Source: DASWRT01 sp036403035 (lineage in GTDB: Bacteria > Pseudomonadota > Alphaproteobacteria > ATCC43930 > CGMCC-115725). Taken from it: DNA of 26,630 bases. The DNA lies in contig DASWRT010000345.1 of assembly GCA_036403035.1 (NCBI GenBank), positions 1-26,630 on the forward strand. Reading direction: 5' to 3'. The notes beneath the pieces are model-generated. The model was not told where the DNA came from and did not search any database. It worked only from the letters and a program-made list of their open reading frames with translations. A program made the translations under genes and the position numbers. Shown here piece by piece: positions 13,953 to 21,328 of this stretch (position 1 is the stretch's first letter; each line of letters starts with the position of its first letter).

Positions 13953-14675
13953 TCCTGCGTCGTATGATTTATTCGCGCAGGTTACCTTACGGAGCTTCCG
14001 TGAAATATTTTTTCGGTTTCAAGAGGTTGGTCGGCGGTTTCCCGCCCTACGGCTCATTCCGGCGTACAGCGGCGGCGCCTGGAATGGTCGCCGGATGCTG
14101 TACAACCGATAAAAGTCGGTGTACTTTGCGGATGTGGATGATGGATCCAATGCAGACGGTTGATCCCAACGATGCGAAAGGGTGGTGCGGCACTTGATCT
14201 CCTACCTGCATCTGTGCAACCGGAATGCGGCGGCCGGACGCAAGCGGCGGATGAACTCAAGTAGGGGCATCGGGGTTCGATAATCGAGAAGCAGTGCCTC
14301 CAAGGCAAAAAATATTATTTAAAATAAAACGAGAGCGAGAGTCCTGCAGTGCGGGGGCAGACTGCAGTGTATCAAGTGTAAATGATTTGTTGGTGCTGCA
14401 GTCGAGGGGACGACTGGTGCGTAAGATGTCGGCGATTTACGGCAGATGCGGCTGGTTTGCCCCTCGGGTTGAAAATGCGGTTCGGCTCCGGATGATCTGT
14501 TTTCTTGGCGAGACGCCGTGCTTGCATGGTATCTCCGCAGTCCGCCGCGGCGGACTGCGAAAGTGGCGATATCACCGGTGCGTGCATGGCACTCGATGCG
14601 GCGGACGTTCTCGACCGGAGCATGGACAAGGTTCGGCTCTCCTGGCAGAGCGTCATAACGACAGGGAGGCGGCAA
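13953..14675. other. Long non-coding leader region before the methyltransferase gene
   Basis: More than 700 bases with lower GC than the surroundings and no supported gene. It contains a bulged hairpin GTACAACCGA/TCGGTGTAC (14100-14109, 14116-14124; loop TAAAAG), a very AT-rich run at about 14307-14330 that would suit a promoter, three CTGCAG sites between 14344 and 14402, and a 24-bp palindrome at 14536-14559. Frames running into the methyltransferase from about 14505 lack family resemblance. Confidence 0.5.
14536..14559. repeat. 24-bp perfect palindrome upstream of the methyltransferase gene
   Basis: The half-site CGCAGTCCGCCG is followed at once by its exact reverse complement. It lies 117 bases before the preferred TTG start. 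It could be an operator for a dimeric regulator or, in the transcript, a tight hairpin acting as a terminator or attenuator. Confidence 0.8.
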
Positions 14676-15659
14676 TTGCGTAACGTCGCGCTTGTTTCCG
14701 AGGTCAGTAATCCCCGAGTCGGGCGGCGGACCGTAGCGCCTGCCGATCTGCTGGCGGAGTATGTTGCCCATCTCGGCATCCCCGGGCGTCATGCGCCGGC
14801 GGATATCCCCTGCGAACTCTGCGGGTCTACTTCCGCTACGGTCGTGCGCGAGCGGGTCGATTTCGGCGGCGGGGTGCGCGGCATGTTGCCGGTCGTCGCA
14901 TGCGACGATTGCGGCTTCCTGTTCCAGAACCTGCGGTTCCCGCGCGAGTTCCACGATCTCTACGATGCGATCCATTCCCGCCCGGTAAGCTCCGACAGCA
15001 CCGAGTCGGAGGAGGGCGATATCGCGGCGCAGATCGAGCATGGCGAACTGCTTTTCGGTGCGCTGCGGCGGTTTCTGCCGTCGACCGGGAACTTGCTCGC
15101 TGTCGGCTGCTCGGCCGTCGGCATGATGGTGCCCTTCGCCAAGGGCGGCTGGCGGGTGCTCGGCATCGACAAAGATCACGGTCGGGCCCGCTACGGCCGC
15201 GACGTACTCGGCCTGACGGTCGAGGTAGGCTCCGTCGAGCATATCGACCTTCCGGCCGATCACTACGATCTGGTCATGGTCGGCGGCTCGATCGAGTGCG
15301 CCTACGACCCGAACGAGGTGCTGGCGCGCTGTCGGCGCGCGGCGAAGATGTCTTCGGTTCTGCTGCTCAAGAGTTTTGGTCTGGCGCAGGCGCGCCGCGA
15401 AGCCTCCCTCTGCCACGAACGGCGCCGCTATCTCACGCCGGTCTCGGCGGCTCTCCTGATGCTGAAGCATGGCTGGACGCCGATCCGGACCGCGGTGAAG
15501 GGCGGCAAAGGAGCGCTCAAGCCGGACGGCCTCTACGCTCTCGGACGTGCCGGCGACCAGATGCCGATGTCGGAACTGCGCCGGGTGATCGCGTCGGGGC
15601 GGCAGGAGAAGCCGGCCGACCTTCGCCGGCAGCTTGACGCCTGGGGCATCCAGGACTGA
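14676..15659 (+). CDS. Class I SAM-dependent methyltransferase with N-terminal zinc site
   Basis: A 327-residue protein. An N-terminal zinc-binding motif has two CxxC pairs (CELCGS, then CDDCGF about 35 residues later), as in C-methyltransferases of deoxysugars and related enzymes. The SAM-binding domain follows: LLAVGCSAVGMMVPFAKGG is the glycine loop (atypical, with Ser-Ala for the usual GxG), GIDKD the acidic loop, and YDLVMVGGSIEC the post-I motif. The target is unknown. I prefer the TTG start at 14676, because GGGAGG lies six bases before it and conserved-looking sequence begins soon after; ATG codons at 14586 and 14622 are in frame but have poor ribosome binding sites. The gene stands alone. 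Confidence 0.8.
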   Translation: MRNVALVSEVSNPRVGRRTVAPADLLAEYVAHLGIPGRHAPADIPCELCGSTSATVVRERVDFGGGVRGMLPVVACDDCGFLFQNLRFPREFHDLYDAIHSRPVSSDSTESEEGDIAAQIEHGELLFGALRRFLPSTGNLLAVGCSAVGMMVPFAKGGWRVLGIDKDHGRARYGRDVLGLTVEVGSVEHIDLPADHYDLVMVGGSIECAYDPNEVLARCRRAAKMSSVLLLKSFGLAQARREASLCHERRRYLTPVSAALLMLKHGWTPIRTAVKGGKGALKPDGLYALGRAGDQMPMSELRRVIASGRQEKPADLRRQLDAWGIQD

Positions 15660-16101
15660 CGGCGCGGCAAGGCGGCGGGTGCCTCGCGCCGGACGCCTTC
15701 ATGAATTGATCGGCCGGCTTGCCGAAGACGACCGAGCCGCAGGGCGCGGAGTAGGGCAGGCGCAGGAACTCGAAAGGCGCCTCGGCCGGCGCCCCCTCGG
15801 CGGTCGGGGGCGCGCCAAGAGCAGCCAGGCAGCGGCGCCGCCGCCGGCGCGTAACCGGTCTGCGTCCGCCGCCGGACGAATTGCGCCGGAACCAGCGACA
15901 TACATCGGCCGGCATCGGGGTTCAGTGCCGCGCCCTCACCATCCCGCCGATAGCGCAGGGCGGCGGCCTTCGGAAAGCGGTCCGGCCCGGCGATGCCGAT
16001 CGCCACTGCGGCGGAACGCGTCGCTGCCGGGTAAATGCCGGCGAGCCATGATATCATCGGTACGAAAGCGGCGGCGTCAGCCGCAGCGCTCCGGGGAGCG
16101 G
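15660..16101. other. Intergenic region, possibly with decayed coding sequence
   Basis: About 440 bases with no intact gene. On the minus strand around 15950-16090 a frame reads FVPMISWLAGIYPAATRSAA, which faintly resembles the YPTAIRSTGVG segment near the end of aromatic-acid MFS transporters, and around 15690-15800 a different minus frame reads EFLRLPYSAPCGSVVFGKP. The frames do not join, so these may be remains of lost genes or chance open frames in GC-rich DNA. Confidence 0.3.
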
Positions 16102-16131
16102 TTGACAGGCTGCGCCGGGCCGATCTAAGAC
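16102..16131 (+). promoter_or_regulatory. Possible promoter of scoAB
   Basis: A perfect -35 TTGACA (16102-16107) is followed after 18 bases by a weak -10 TAAGAC (16126-16131), about 27 bases before the scoA start. Confidence 0.45.
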
Positions 16132-16158
16132 CGCTTAACTCTGATAAGGGTGGGACGC

Positions 16159-16863
16159 ATGAGGAAGGTTTACCCGGACGCGCGTGCCGCGCTCGACGGA
16201 CTCCTGAAGGACGGGATGACGATCATGGCGGGCGGCTTCGGCCTCTGCGGCATCCCGGAGACGCTGATCGAAGCGATCCGCGCTTCCGGCGTCAAGGATC
16301 TGACGATCATCTCGAACAATGCCGGCATCGACGATGCCGGACTCGGCCTCCTCCTCGAAACCCGGCAGGTCAGGAAGATGATCTCGTCCTATGTCGGCGA
16401 GAACAAGACCTTCGCCCAGCAATATCTCGCCGGCGAGCTGGAGATCGAGTTCAACCCCCAGGGCACGCTCGCCGAGCGGATCCGCGCCGGCGGCGCCGGC
16501 ATCCCCGCCTTCTTCACCAAGACCGGCGTCGGCACGCTGGTCGCGGAGGGCAAGGAGGTGCGCGACTTCGACGGCGAGAAATATGTGATGGAGCGCGGGC
16601 TCTTCGCGGACATTGCGGTCGTGCACGCCTGGATGGGCGACACCGAAGGCAACCTCGTCTACCGGAAGACGGCGCGGAACTTCAACCCGATCATGGCGAC
16701 CGCGGCCAAGGTCACGATCGCCGAGGTCGAGCACCTCGTGAATCCCGGCGACCTCGATCCGGACCACATCATCACGCCCGGCATCTTCGTGCAGCGTATC
16801 GTCAAGCCGACGGCGTTGCAGAAGCGCATCGAGCAGCGCACCGTCCGCAAGCGCCACGCCTGA
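16159..16863 (+). CDS. scoA: Succinyl-CoA:3-ketoacid CoA-transferase subunit A
   Basis: A 234-residue alpha subunit of the class I CoA-transferase that moves CoA from succinyl-CoA to acetoacetate (or a related 3-oxoacid). The start MRKVYPDARAAL is followed by GGFGLCGIPE (about 25-34), SNNAGIDDAGLG and GGAGIPAFFTKTGVGT, all characteristic of SCOT-A. The length is normal. ATG 16159 is preceded by AAGGGTGGG; a GTG nine bases earlier is less likely. scoB follows after 18 bases and the two subunits form the active complex. The pair links ketone-body, PHB or leucine breakdown to the TCA cycle. Confidence 0.96.
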   Translation: MRKVYPDARAALDGLLKDGMTIMAGGFGLCGIPETLIEAIRASGVKDLTIISNNAGIDDAGLGLLLETRQVRKMISSYVGENKTFAQQYLAGELEIEFNPQGTLAERIRAGGAGIPAFFTKTGVGTLVAEGKEVRDFDGEKYVMERGLFADIAVVHAWMGDTEGNLVYRKTARNFNPIMATAAKVTIAEVEHLVNPGDLDPDHIITPGIFVQRIVKPTALQKRIEQRTVRKRHA

Positions 16864-16881
16864 CACGAGGGAGAACGACCC

Positions 16882-17532
16882 ATGGCTTGGACCCGCGATG
16901 AGATGGCGCAACGCGCCGCGAAGGAGCTTGAGGACGGCTTCTACGTCAATCTCGGCATCGGCATTCCGACGCTCGTCTCGAATTTCATTCCCGAAGGCAT
17001 GTCGGTGCAGCTTCAGAGCGAGAACGGCATGCTCGGCATGGGACCTTTCCCCTATGAGGGCGACGAGGACCCTGATCTCATCAATGCCGGCAAGCAGACG
17101 ATCACCGAGCTGCCGACGACCAGCTATTTCAACAGCGCCGAAAGCTTCGGGATGATCCGCGGCGGGCACATCGACCTGTCGATCCTCGGCGCGATGCAGG
17201 TCGCGGAGAACGGCGACCTCGCGAACTGGATGATCCCCGGCAAGATGGTAAAGGGGATGGGCGGCGCGATGGATCTCGTCGCCGGCGTCAGGAAGGTGAT
17301 CGTCACGATGGAGCACACGGCGAAGGACGAGCCGAAGCTGCTGCATCGCTGCAAGCTGCCGCTCACCGGCGCCGGCGTCGTCGACATGGTCATCACCGAT
17401 CTCGGCGTCTTCATGATCGACAAGAAGGGCGGCGCCGGCGTGACCCTCGTCGAGATCGCGCCGGGCGTGACCGTGGACGAGATCAAGGCGAAGACCGAGG
17501 CGACGTTCAAGATCGGTCCCAGCCTCGCCTGA
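16882..17532 (+). CDS. scoB: Succinyl-CoA:3-ketoacid CoA-transferase subunit B
   Basis: The 216-residue beta subunit, carrying the catalytic glutamate, Glu47 in SENGMLGMGP, which forms the glutamyl-CoA thioester during transfer. Other family blocks are YVNLGIGIPT, TSYFNSAESFGMIRGGHID and MGGAMDLVAGVRKVIV. The ribosome binding site GAGGGAG lies just before ATG 16882, and the gap of 18 bases to scoA shows one operon. A hairpin follows immediately after the stop, so the operon seems to hold only these two genes. Confidence 0.96.
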   Translation: MAWTRDEMAQRAAKELEDGFYVNLGIGIPTLVSNFIPEGMSVQLQSENGMLGMGPFPYEGDEDPDLINAGKQTITELPTTSYFNSAESFGMIRGGHIDLSILGAMQVAENGDLANWMIPGKMVKGMGGAMDLVAGVRKVIVTMEHTAKDEPKLLHRCKLPLTGAGVVDMVITDLGVFMIDKKGGAGVTLVEIAPGVTVDEIKAKTEATFKIGPSLA

Positions 17533-17534
17533 CG

Positions 17535-17560
17535 CGGACGGCCGCGGCTCGCGCCGTCCG
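17535..17560 (+). terminator. Hairpin after scoB
   Basis: CGGACGGC (17535-17542) pairs perfectly with GCCGTCCG (17553-17560) around a ten-base loop, three bases after the stop. There is no U-tract. Confidence 0.55.
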
Positions 17561-17734
17561 GCTGCGGAGAGGACGAGAGGCGGACGAGGCGCCGGGGCGC
17601 GGTGAGCCCCGGCGCAACGCGAACCGCAACCGGCGCGGCCGCCGGGCGCCCTCGGCCATCCGCTGCGCCTGCGCTAACGGTCGAGCGCGCTGCATCGCTT
17701 TTTCCCCGCTGAGCCGGACGCCCCGCCGAAACCG

Positions 17735-18922
17735 ATGACGGATCCGATGACGCTTCCCCCACATCCACCGCGGTCGATCCGGCAGATCGTCGCCGACCTG
17801 CCGGTCTCGAAGATCGGCGAAGTGTCCTGGCCGGCGCTCGGCGATCCGTCGGTGGTGCCGCTCTGGTACGGCGAGAGCGACCTGCCGACGCCCGCCTTCA
17901 TCTGCGACGCGGCGTCCGAGGCGATGCGCCGCGGCGAGACCTTCTACACGCACAAGCGCGGCATCCCGCCGCTGCGCGAGGTGATCGCCGCCTATCTCAC
18001 CGGACTGCACGACCGTCCGGTCGGCGTCGAGCGCATCGCCGTCACCAGCTCCGGCATGAGCGCGATCATGCTGGTCTGCCAGTGCATCATCGATCCGGGC
18101 GACAACGTCGTGATCGTCTCGCCGGTCTGGCCGAACGTGAACTCCGCCGTCGAGGTGATGGGCGGCGAGGCGCGGACCGTCAGCCTGACGCCGACGCAAG
18201 AGGGCGGCTGGCGGCTCGACCTCGACCGGCTGGCCGCCGCCTGCGACGCGCGCACCCGCGCGATCTTCGTGAACTCGCCGTCCAATCCCACCGGCTGGAT
18301 GCTGAGCCGCGGCGAGACCGAGCGGCTCCTCGCCATCGCGCGGCAGCGTGGCCTCTGGCTGATCGCCGACGAGGTCTATTCGAGGCTGGTCTATGAGGGG
18401 CGCGCTGCGCCGTCCTTTCTCGACATCGCCGACCCCGATGACCGCGTCGTCGTCATCCAGAGCTTCTCGAAGCCCTATGCGATGACCGGCTGGCGGCTCG
18501 GCTGGCTCGTGGCGCCGGCCGAGCTGCACCCGACCCTCGACAAGGTGATCGAGTTCAACACCAGCGGCGCCCCCACCTTCCTTCAGCCCGGCGGGGTCGC
18601 GGCGATTCGCGATGGCGAGGTGTTCATCGCCTCGTTCGTCGAGCGCTGCCGCCGCGGTCGGGATCTGGTGATCCAGGGGCTTGCGCGCTTCCCGCGCGTG
18701 CGCTGCGCCGCGCCGCAGGGCGCGTTCTATGCGTTCTTCGCGGTCGAAGGCATGACCGACAGCGTCGCCTTCGCGAAGCGGCTCGTCGCTGAGAACAAGG
18801 TCGGACTCGCGCCGGGCGCGGCCTTCGGCAGCGACGGCGAGGGCCATCTGCGGCTCTGCTTCGCCAGCGCCGAGGAGCGGCTCGCCACCGCGCTCGAACG
18901 GTTGGCGCCGGCTTTATCTTGA
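17735..18922 (+). CDS. PLP-dependent class I aminotransferase
   Basis: A 395-residue fold-type I aminotransferase of the aspartate aminotransferase superfamily. Visible features: GESDLPTP (46-53), TSSGMSA (104-110), NPTG (184-187), DEVYS (212-216) and the PLP-binding Lys246 in QSFSKPYAMTGWRLGW, with Arg254 after it. The C-terminal substrate-carboxylate arginine is probably in HLRLCFA. The overall length and motifs match the generic pyridoxal-phosphate aminotransferases, whose amino donor cannot be told from sequence. The start at ATG 17735 has no obvious ribosome binding site; ATG 17747 is an alternative. The gene ends only 13 bases from the convergent beta-barrel gene. Confidence 0.9.
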   Translation: MTDPMTLPPHPPRSIRQIVADLPVSKIGEVSWPALGDPSVVPLWYGESDLPTPAFICDAASEAMRRGETFYTHKRGIPPLREVIAAYLTGLHDRPVGVERIAVTSSGMSAIMLVCQCIIDPGDNVVIVSPVWPNVNSAVEVMGGEARTVSLTPTQEGGWRLDLDRLAAACDARTRAIFVNSPSNPTGWMLSRGETERLLAIARQRGLWLIADEVYSRLVYEGRAAPSFLDIADPDDRVVVIQSFSKPYAMTGWRLGWLVAPAELHPTLDKVIEFNTSGAPTFLQPGGVAAIRDGEVFIASFVERCRRGRDLVIQGLARFPRVRCAAPQGAFYAFFAVEGMTDSVAFAKRLVAENKVGLAPGAAFGSDGEGHLRLCFASAEERLATALERLAPALS

Positions 18923-18935
18923 GGGCGTCAGCCGC

Positions 18936-19772
18936 TCAGAAACCGAACCTGACCGTTCCGCCGGCCTCGATAGTGTGATTGCCGGGTTCGTAGCCGTTCG
19001 TCAGCGGAACGCCGCGTACCGTGATCGTCGCCGGGTCGGAAGTGCGGATGTTCCAATACCGCACGAAGGGGCCGAACGAGAGATGGCCGAAACGCGTCGG
19101 CATCTCGGCGAGGATGCTCGCGCGGATGCCGTACCCATGGTTCTGGTCGTTGGTCGGGTCGTTCAGCCGGCTGTCGGCCGTGCTCAGATATGAGGTCTGC
19201 CACCCATGCAGTAGCAGGTCGAACTCGATGTTCGGACGCAGCGTCCAGCTTGCCGCAGCGATGCCGAACGTAACGCCGATCGGCAGGTACAGATATTGCG
19301 ACAGGCGGTCATAGCCCCGTGCTCCGCTGCTGCTGACGGTGCCGCTCGAATTGTCGAACAGGAGCCGGTAGCCGAGGCCGCTGTAGGGTGAGGCGACGAG
19401 TCCGTCACGCAAGGTGAAATCGCCGCCGCCGAGGGCGCGAAGGTCGCCCATGTAGTTCCAGGTGCCGCTATACGACCCGGTGCCGCGCGAGCTGTAGTCG
19501 AGATAACCCGCACCGGCAATTCCGTTAAGCGTCAGGAATAGCCGCTCGCCCTTGAAAGTATAGCTGCCGTTCGCGGCGGCGAATGCCCCCTCCAGCTTTG
19601 CGAAGTCGGGTTCCTCGTACCGGTAATAGTAGAGTTCCGGGCCGATCTCGAAGCCGGGGCGCGTCTGCGCCGCGGCGGGGGCCGCGGCCGGAAGCTGGAC
19701 GACGGCGCCGGCAATCGCCGCGCCTGCCGCGGCGACGGCATGCAGCGGAACGGCAGACGGGCGGTGCGGCAT
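18936..19772 (-). CDS. Outer-membrane beta-barrel protein
   Basis: A 278-residue exported protein. A signal peptide (about residues 1-36, Ala-rich, ending AAAPAAAQ) is followed by alternating hydrophobic/polar strands rich in Tyr, Gly and aromatic residues (FEIGPELYYYRYEEP, YLDYSSRGTGSYSG, SPYSGLGYRLLF, FGPFVRYWNIR), and the chain ends in Phe (GGTVRFGF), the usual sorting residue of outer-membrane barrels. Length suggests about ten to twelve strands. I know no specific family. GGGGGAG before ATG 19772 supports the start. An EcfG-type promoter lies 30 bases upstream, so it is probably induced in the general stress response. Confidence 0.8.
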   Translation of the reverse strand: MPHRPSAVPLHAVAAAGAAIAGAVVQLPAAAPAAAQTRPGFEIGPELYYYRYEEPDFAKLEGAFAAANGSYTFKGERLFLTLNGIAGAGYLDYSSRGTGSYSGTWNYMGDLRALGGGDFTLRDGLVASPYSGLGYRLLFDNSSGTVSSSGARGYDRLSQYLYLPIGVTFGIAAASWTLRPNIEFDLLLHGWQTSYLSTADSRLNDPTNDQNHGYGIRASILAEMPTRFGHLSFGPFVRYWNIRTSDPATITVRGVPLTNGYEPGNHTIEAGGTVRFGF

Positions 19773-19801
19773 CCTTCTCCCCCTTAAGTGGCGGGGGCGT
19801 C

Positions 19802-19827
19802 AACGCAAGGTTGGAGGATTTTGTTCC
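19802..19827 (-). promoter_or_regulatory. EcfG-type general stress promoter of the beta-barrel gene
   Basis: On the minus strand, GGAAC (19827-19823) and CGTT (19805-19802) are 17 bases apart, an exact match to the alphaproteobacterial EcfG consensus. It lies 30 bases before the start codon and after the hairpin that closes the gene upstream. Confidence 0.75.
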
Positions 19828-19854
19828 CGCGAAAGCGGCGTATGTGCGGACCGA

Positions 19855-19928
19855 CGGCCTGAGCGAAGGTACGACGCCGACGACGCATCACCGCGGGGAC
19901 GTCGTACCTACTGCGCGGGCTCAGGCCG
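19855..19928. terminator. Two-tier hairpin after the PEP-CTERM-like gene
   Basis: An outer 10-bp stem CGGCCTGAGC/GCTCAGGCCG (19855-19864, 19919-19928) encloses an inner 9-bp stem GGTACGACG/CGTCGTACC (19868-19876, 19900-19908). Both are perfect. It lies 21 bases after the stop of the gene on the minus strand and is probably a terminator, though 74 bases is large for one. Confidence 0.6.
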
Positions 19929-19949
19929 AACCGGCGAACCGTTTTTTCT

Positions 19950-20645
19950 TCAAGTGCGGCGGCGGGAACGTACCCAGACGGCGGCCATGAACCCGAAGCT
20001 GACCAGCCCGACGGCATTCGGTTCGGCGACCTGTTGCGGCGGCTGGGTCGTCGGTTCAGGAAAGCCGGATGGGCGTTGCAGCGTCAATTTGTCGATGTGG
20101 AGATCGACGTTGACGTTCTCGTGAGCGGCCGGGTCAATGAAATTCAGCAACGAATCCTGATAGTCGAACGCGCTTAGGTCAGGTGGCGACAGCGGCAGCG
20201 CCGTGCTGCTGATGGCCTTCCCGCTGAAGTCGCGATTGTAGAAGGAGGCGCCGTTGAAGATCAGACCGGGAAAGCCCGACGGCTGCGTTCCGCCGCTTAT
20301 GATGAAGTCATATCCGGCGTACGAGAACGATCCTCCGCTGAAGACGCGGATGTAGTTCCCTGTCGAGGTCAACTGGTACCCATTGCCGAATGAGATGAAC
20401 GAAGACGCATCGTAGGAGCCGAAGCCGGGGATGGAAGGCGACTGGTTCTGCTCGGTGGAATCGAACGTGTATCGTCCGACGAACGACGCGCCCGAGAAAG
20501 TGGCGACGCGCGCGTCGGGCGTCACCGACGTTACGCTGCCTGTGAAGTAGAACGTGATCGGCGCAGCCGGGACTGGCTCTGAGCTGATGATCCCAGTGAT
20601 CGCAGCAACGGATAAGGCGAACGCCACTCTTCTTTTTAGGAACAT
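19950..20645 (-). CDS. Exported protein with PEP-CTERM-like sorting end
   Basis: A 231-residue protein. The signal peptide (MFLKRRVAFALSVAAITGII, cleavage near PVPAAP) is followed by a beta-rich, Ser/Gly/Phe-rich domain (ITFYFTGSVTSV, VGRYTFDS, GGSFSYAGYDF) like the cargo domains of PEP-CTERM proteins. The end, VAEPNAVGLVSFGFMAAVWV then RSRRRT, fits the PEP-CTERM plan of a short E-P motif, a hydrophobic helix and a basic tail, although the first proline is Ala. Such proteins are processed by an exosortase and released with exopolysaccharide; no exosortase gene is in the window. Start ATG 20645 is chosen because it gives a signal peptide; the frame is open 180 bases upstream. Base use is a little less GC-rich than its neighbours. 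Confidence 0.75.
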   Translation of the reverse strand: MFLKRRVAFALSVAAITGIISSEPVPAAPITFYFTGSVTSVTPDARVATFSGASFVGRYTFDSTEQNQSPSIPGFGSYDASSFISFGNGYQLTSTGNYIRVFSGGSFSYAGYDFIISGGTQPSGFPGLIFNGASFYNRDFSGKAISSTALPLSPPDLSAFDYQDSLLNFIDPAAHENVNVDLHIDKLTLQRPSGFPEPTTQPPQQVAEPNAVGLVSFGFMAAVWVRSRRRT

Positions 20646-20836
20646 TCCTGATCCCGGGTACGAATGAAGACGGGCGCAAATTGCCTCGCGTTTTCGCCAA
20701 ATGCGAGAAGAATTTATGATTAATTTCAACTCCGAGCTTGTTGCCGGGACCCACCGCCTGATCGTCGCGGCGCAAATCGTCGGGCGGCTTTCGACGCGCA
20801 AGCTCGTGCGGAGCGGGTTCTTCACATTGGCCGCGC

Positions 20837-20864
20837 AGGGCTGCGGTTGGCGTGCCGCAGCCCT
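20837..20864. terminator. 10-bp hairpin after the DUF3072 gene
   Basis: AGGGCTGCGG (20837-20846) and CCGCAGCCCT (20855-20864) pair perfectly around eight bases, 25 bases beyond the DUF3072 stop on the minus strand. No U-tract follows in that direction. Confidence 0.65.
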
Positions 20865-20888
20865 TTGACCGCGCCCGCGATCGTTTCG

Positions 20889-21140
20889 CTACTTGTGGCT
20901 GCCGCTCGGCCGCCCGCGTCCGGTCTTCTCTTGGAGCGCGTCGATCCGCTTCGACGCCTCGGCCTTCGTGAGGTCGTCTTCCTCGACCTTCTCGCCGGCT
21001 TCCTCCGCAAGGGTGTGCAGGTACGAGGATTGCGCTCCGGTCAACGGCTCGTTGCCGGTCACCCACTCGTCCGGATCCTTGCGCTGGTTCGAGGCGGCGG
21101 AGGCAGTGTCCTGTCCGCGTTGCGTCTGCTTGCTTGTCAT
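20889..21140 (-). CDS. DUF3072 small protein
   Basis: An 83-residue soluble, polar protein with the DUF3072 core: DPDEWVTGNEPLTGAQSSYL, then LAEEAGEKVEEDDLTKAEASKRIDALQEKTGRG. The second half resembles a short SAP-like or DUF3072 helical motif seen in stress-related proteins of soil bacteria and alphaproteobacteria; its role is unknown. The MTSKQTQRGQD start at ATG 21140 is the usual one; upstream in-frame sequence does not match. A strong EcfG-type promoter 33 bases upstream places it in the general stress regulon, in agreement with the abundance of this family in stress-resistant species. It is divergent from the CBS gene. Confidence 0.88.
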   Translation of the reverse strand: MTSKQTQRGQDTASAASNQRKDPDEWVTGNEPLTGAQSSYLHTLAEEAGEKVEEDDLTKAEASKRIDALQEKTGRGRPSGSHK

Positions 21141-21172
21141 GGCCTTGTGTTCGCTGTTTGTTCTGATTTCTA

Positions 21173-21197
21173 AACGCCTCGCCGCCGAACCGGTTCC
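21173..21197 (-). promoter_or_regulatory. EcfG-type general stress promoter of the DUF3072 gene
   Basis: On the minus strand, GGAAC (21197-21193) and CGTT (21176-21173) are 16 bases apart, followed by T as often seen. The start point would be about 25 bases before the ATG. Confidence 0.8.
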
Positions 21198-21328
21198 GAT
21201 CCTGACGGAACGGTGAGGTGACTCGGATGCAAATCGGTCGCCGTGCCTGCCAATTCGCGGTAGGATTTCATATGGTGGCCTTAGGCCGATCGTGCCGGGC
21301 CGCCCCAAGAGACTGGGGAGGGACGACT

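Noticed and set aside
14344..14402. Three CTGCAG sites within 60 bases as a repeat array
   Set aside because: Spacing is irregular and the flanks do not match; probably chance.
14505..14675. N-terminal extension of the methyltransferase
   Set aside because: In-frame ATG codons at 14586 and 14622 lack good ribosome binding sites, and the extra residues show no domain.
15517..16057. Two overlapping minus-strand frames before scoAB
   Set aside because: Neither has a ribosome binding site or a full domain; kept only as a possible decayed gene.
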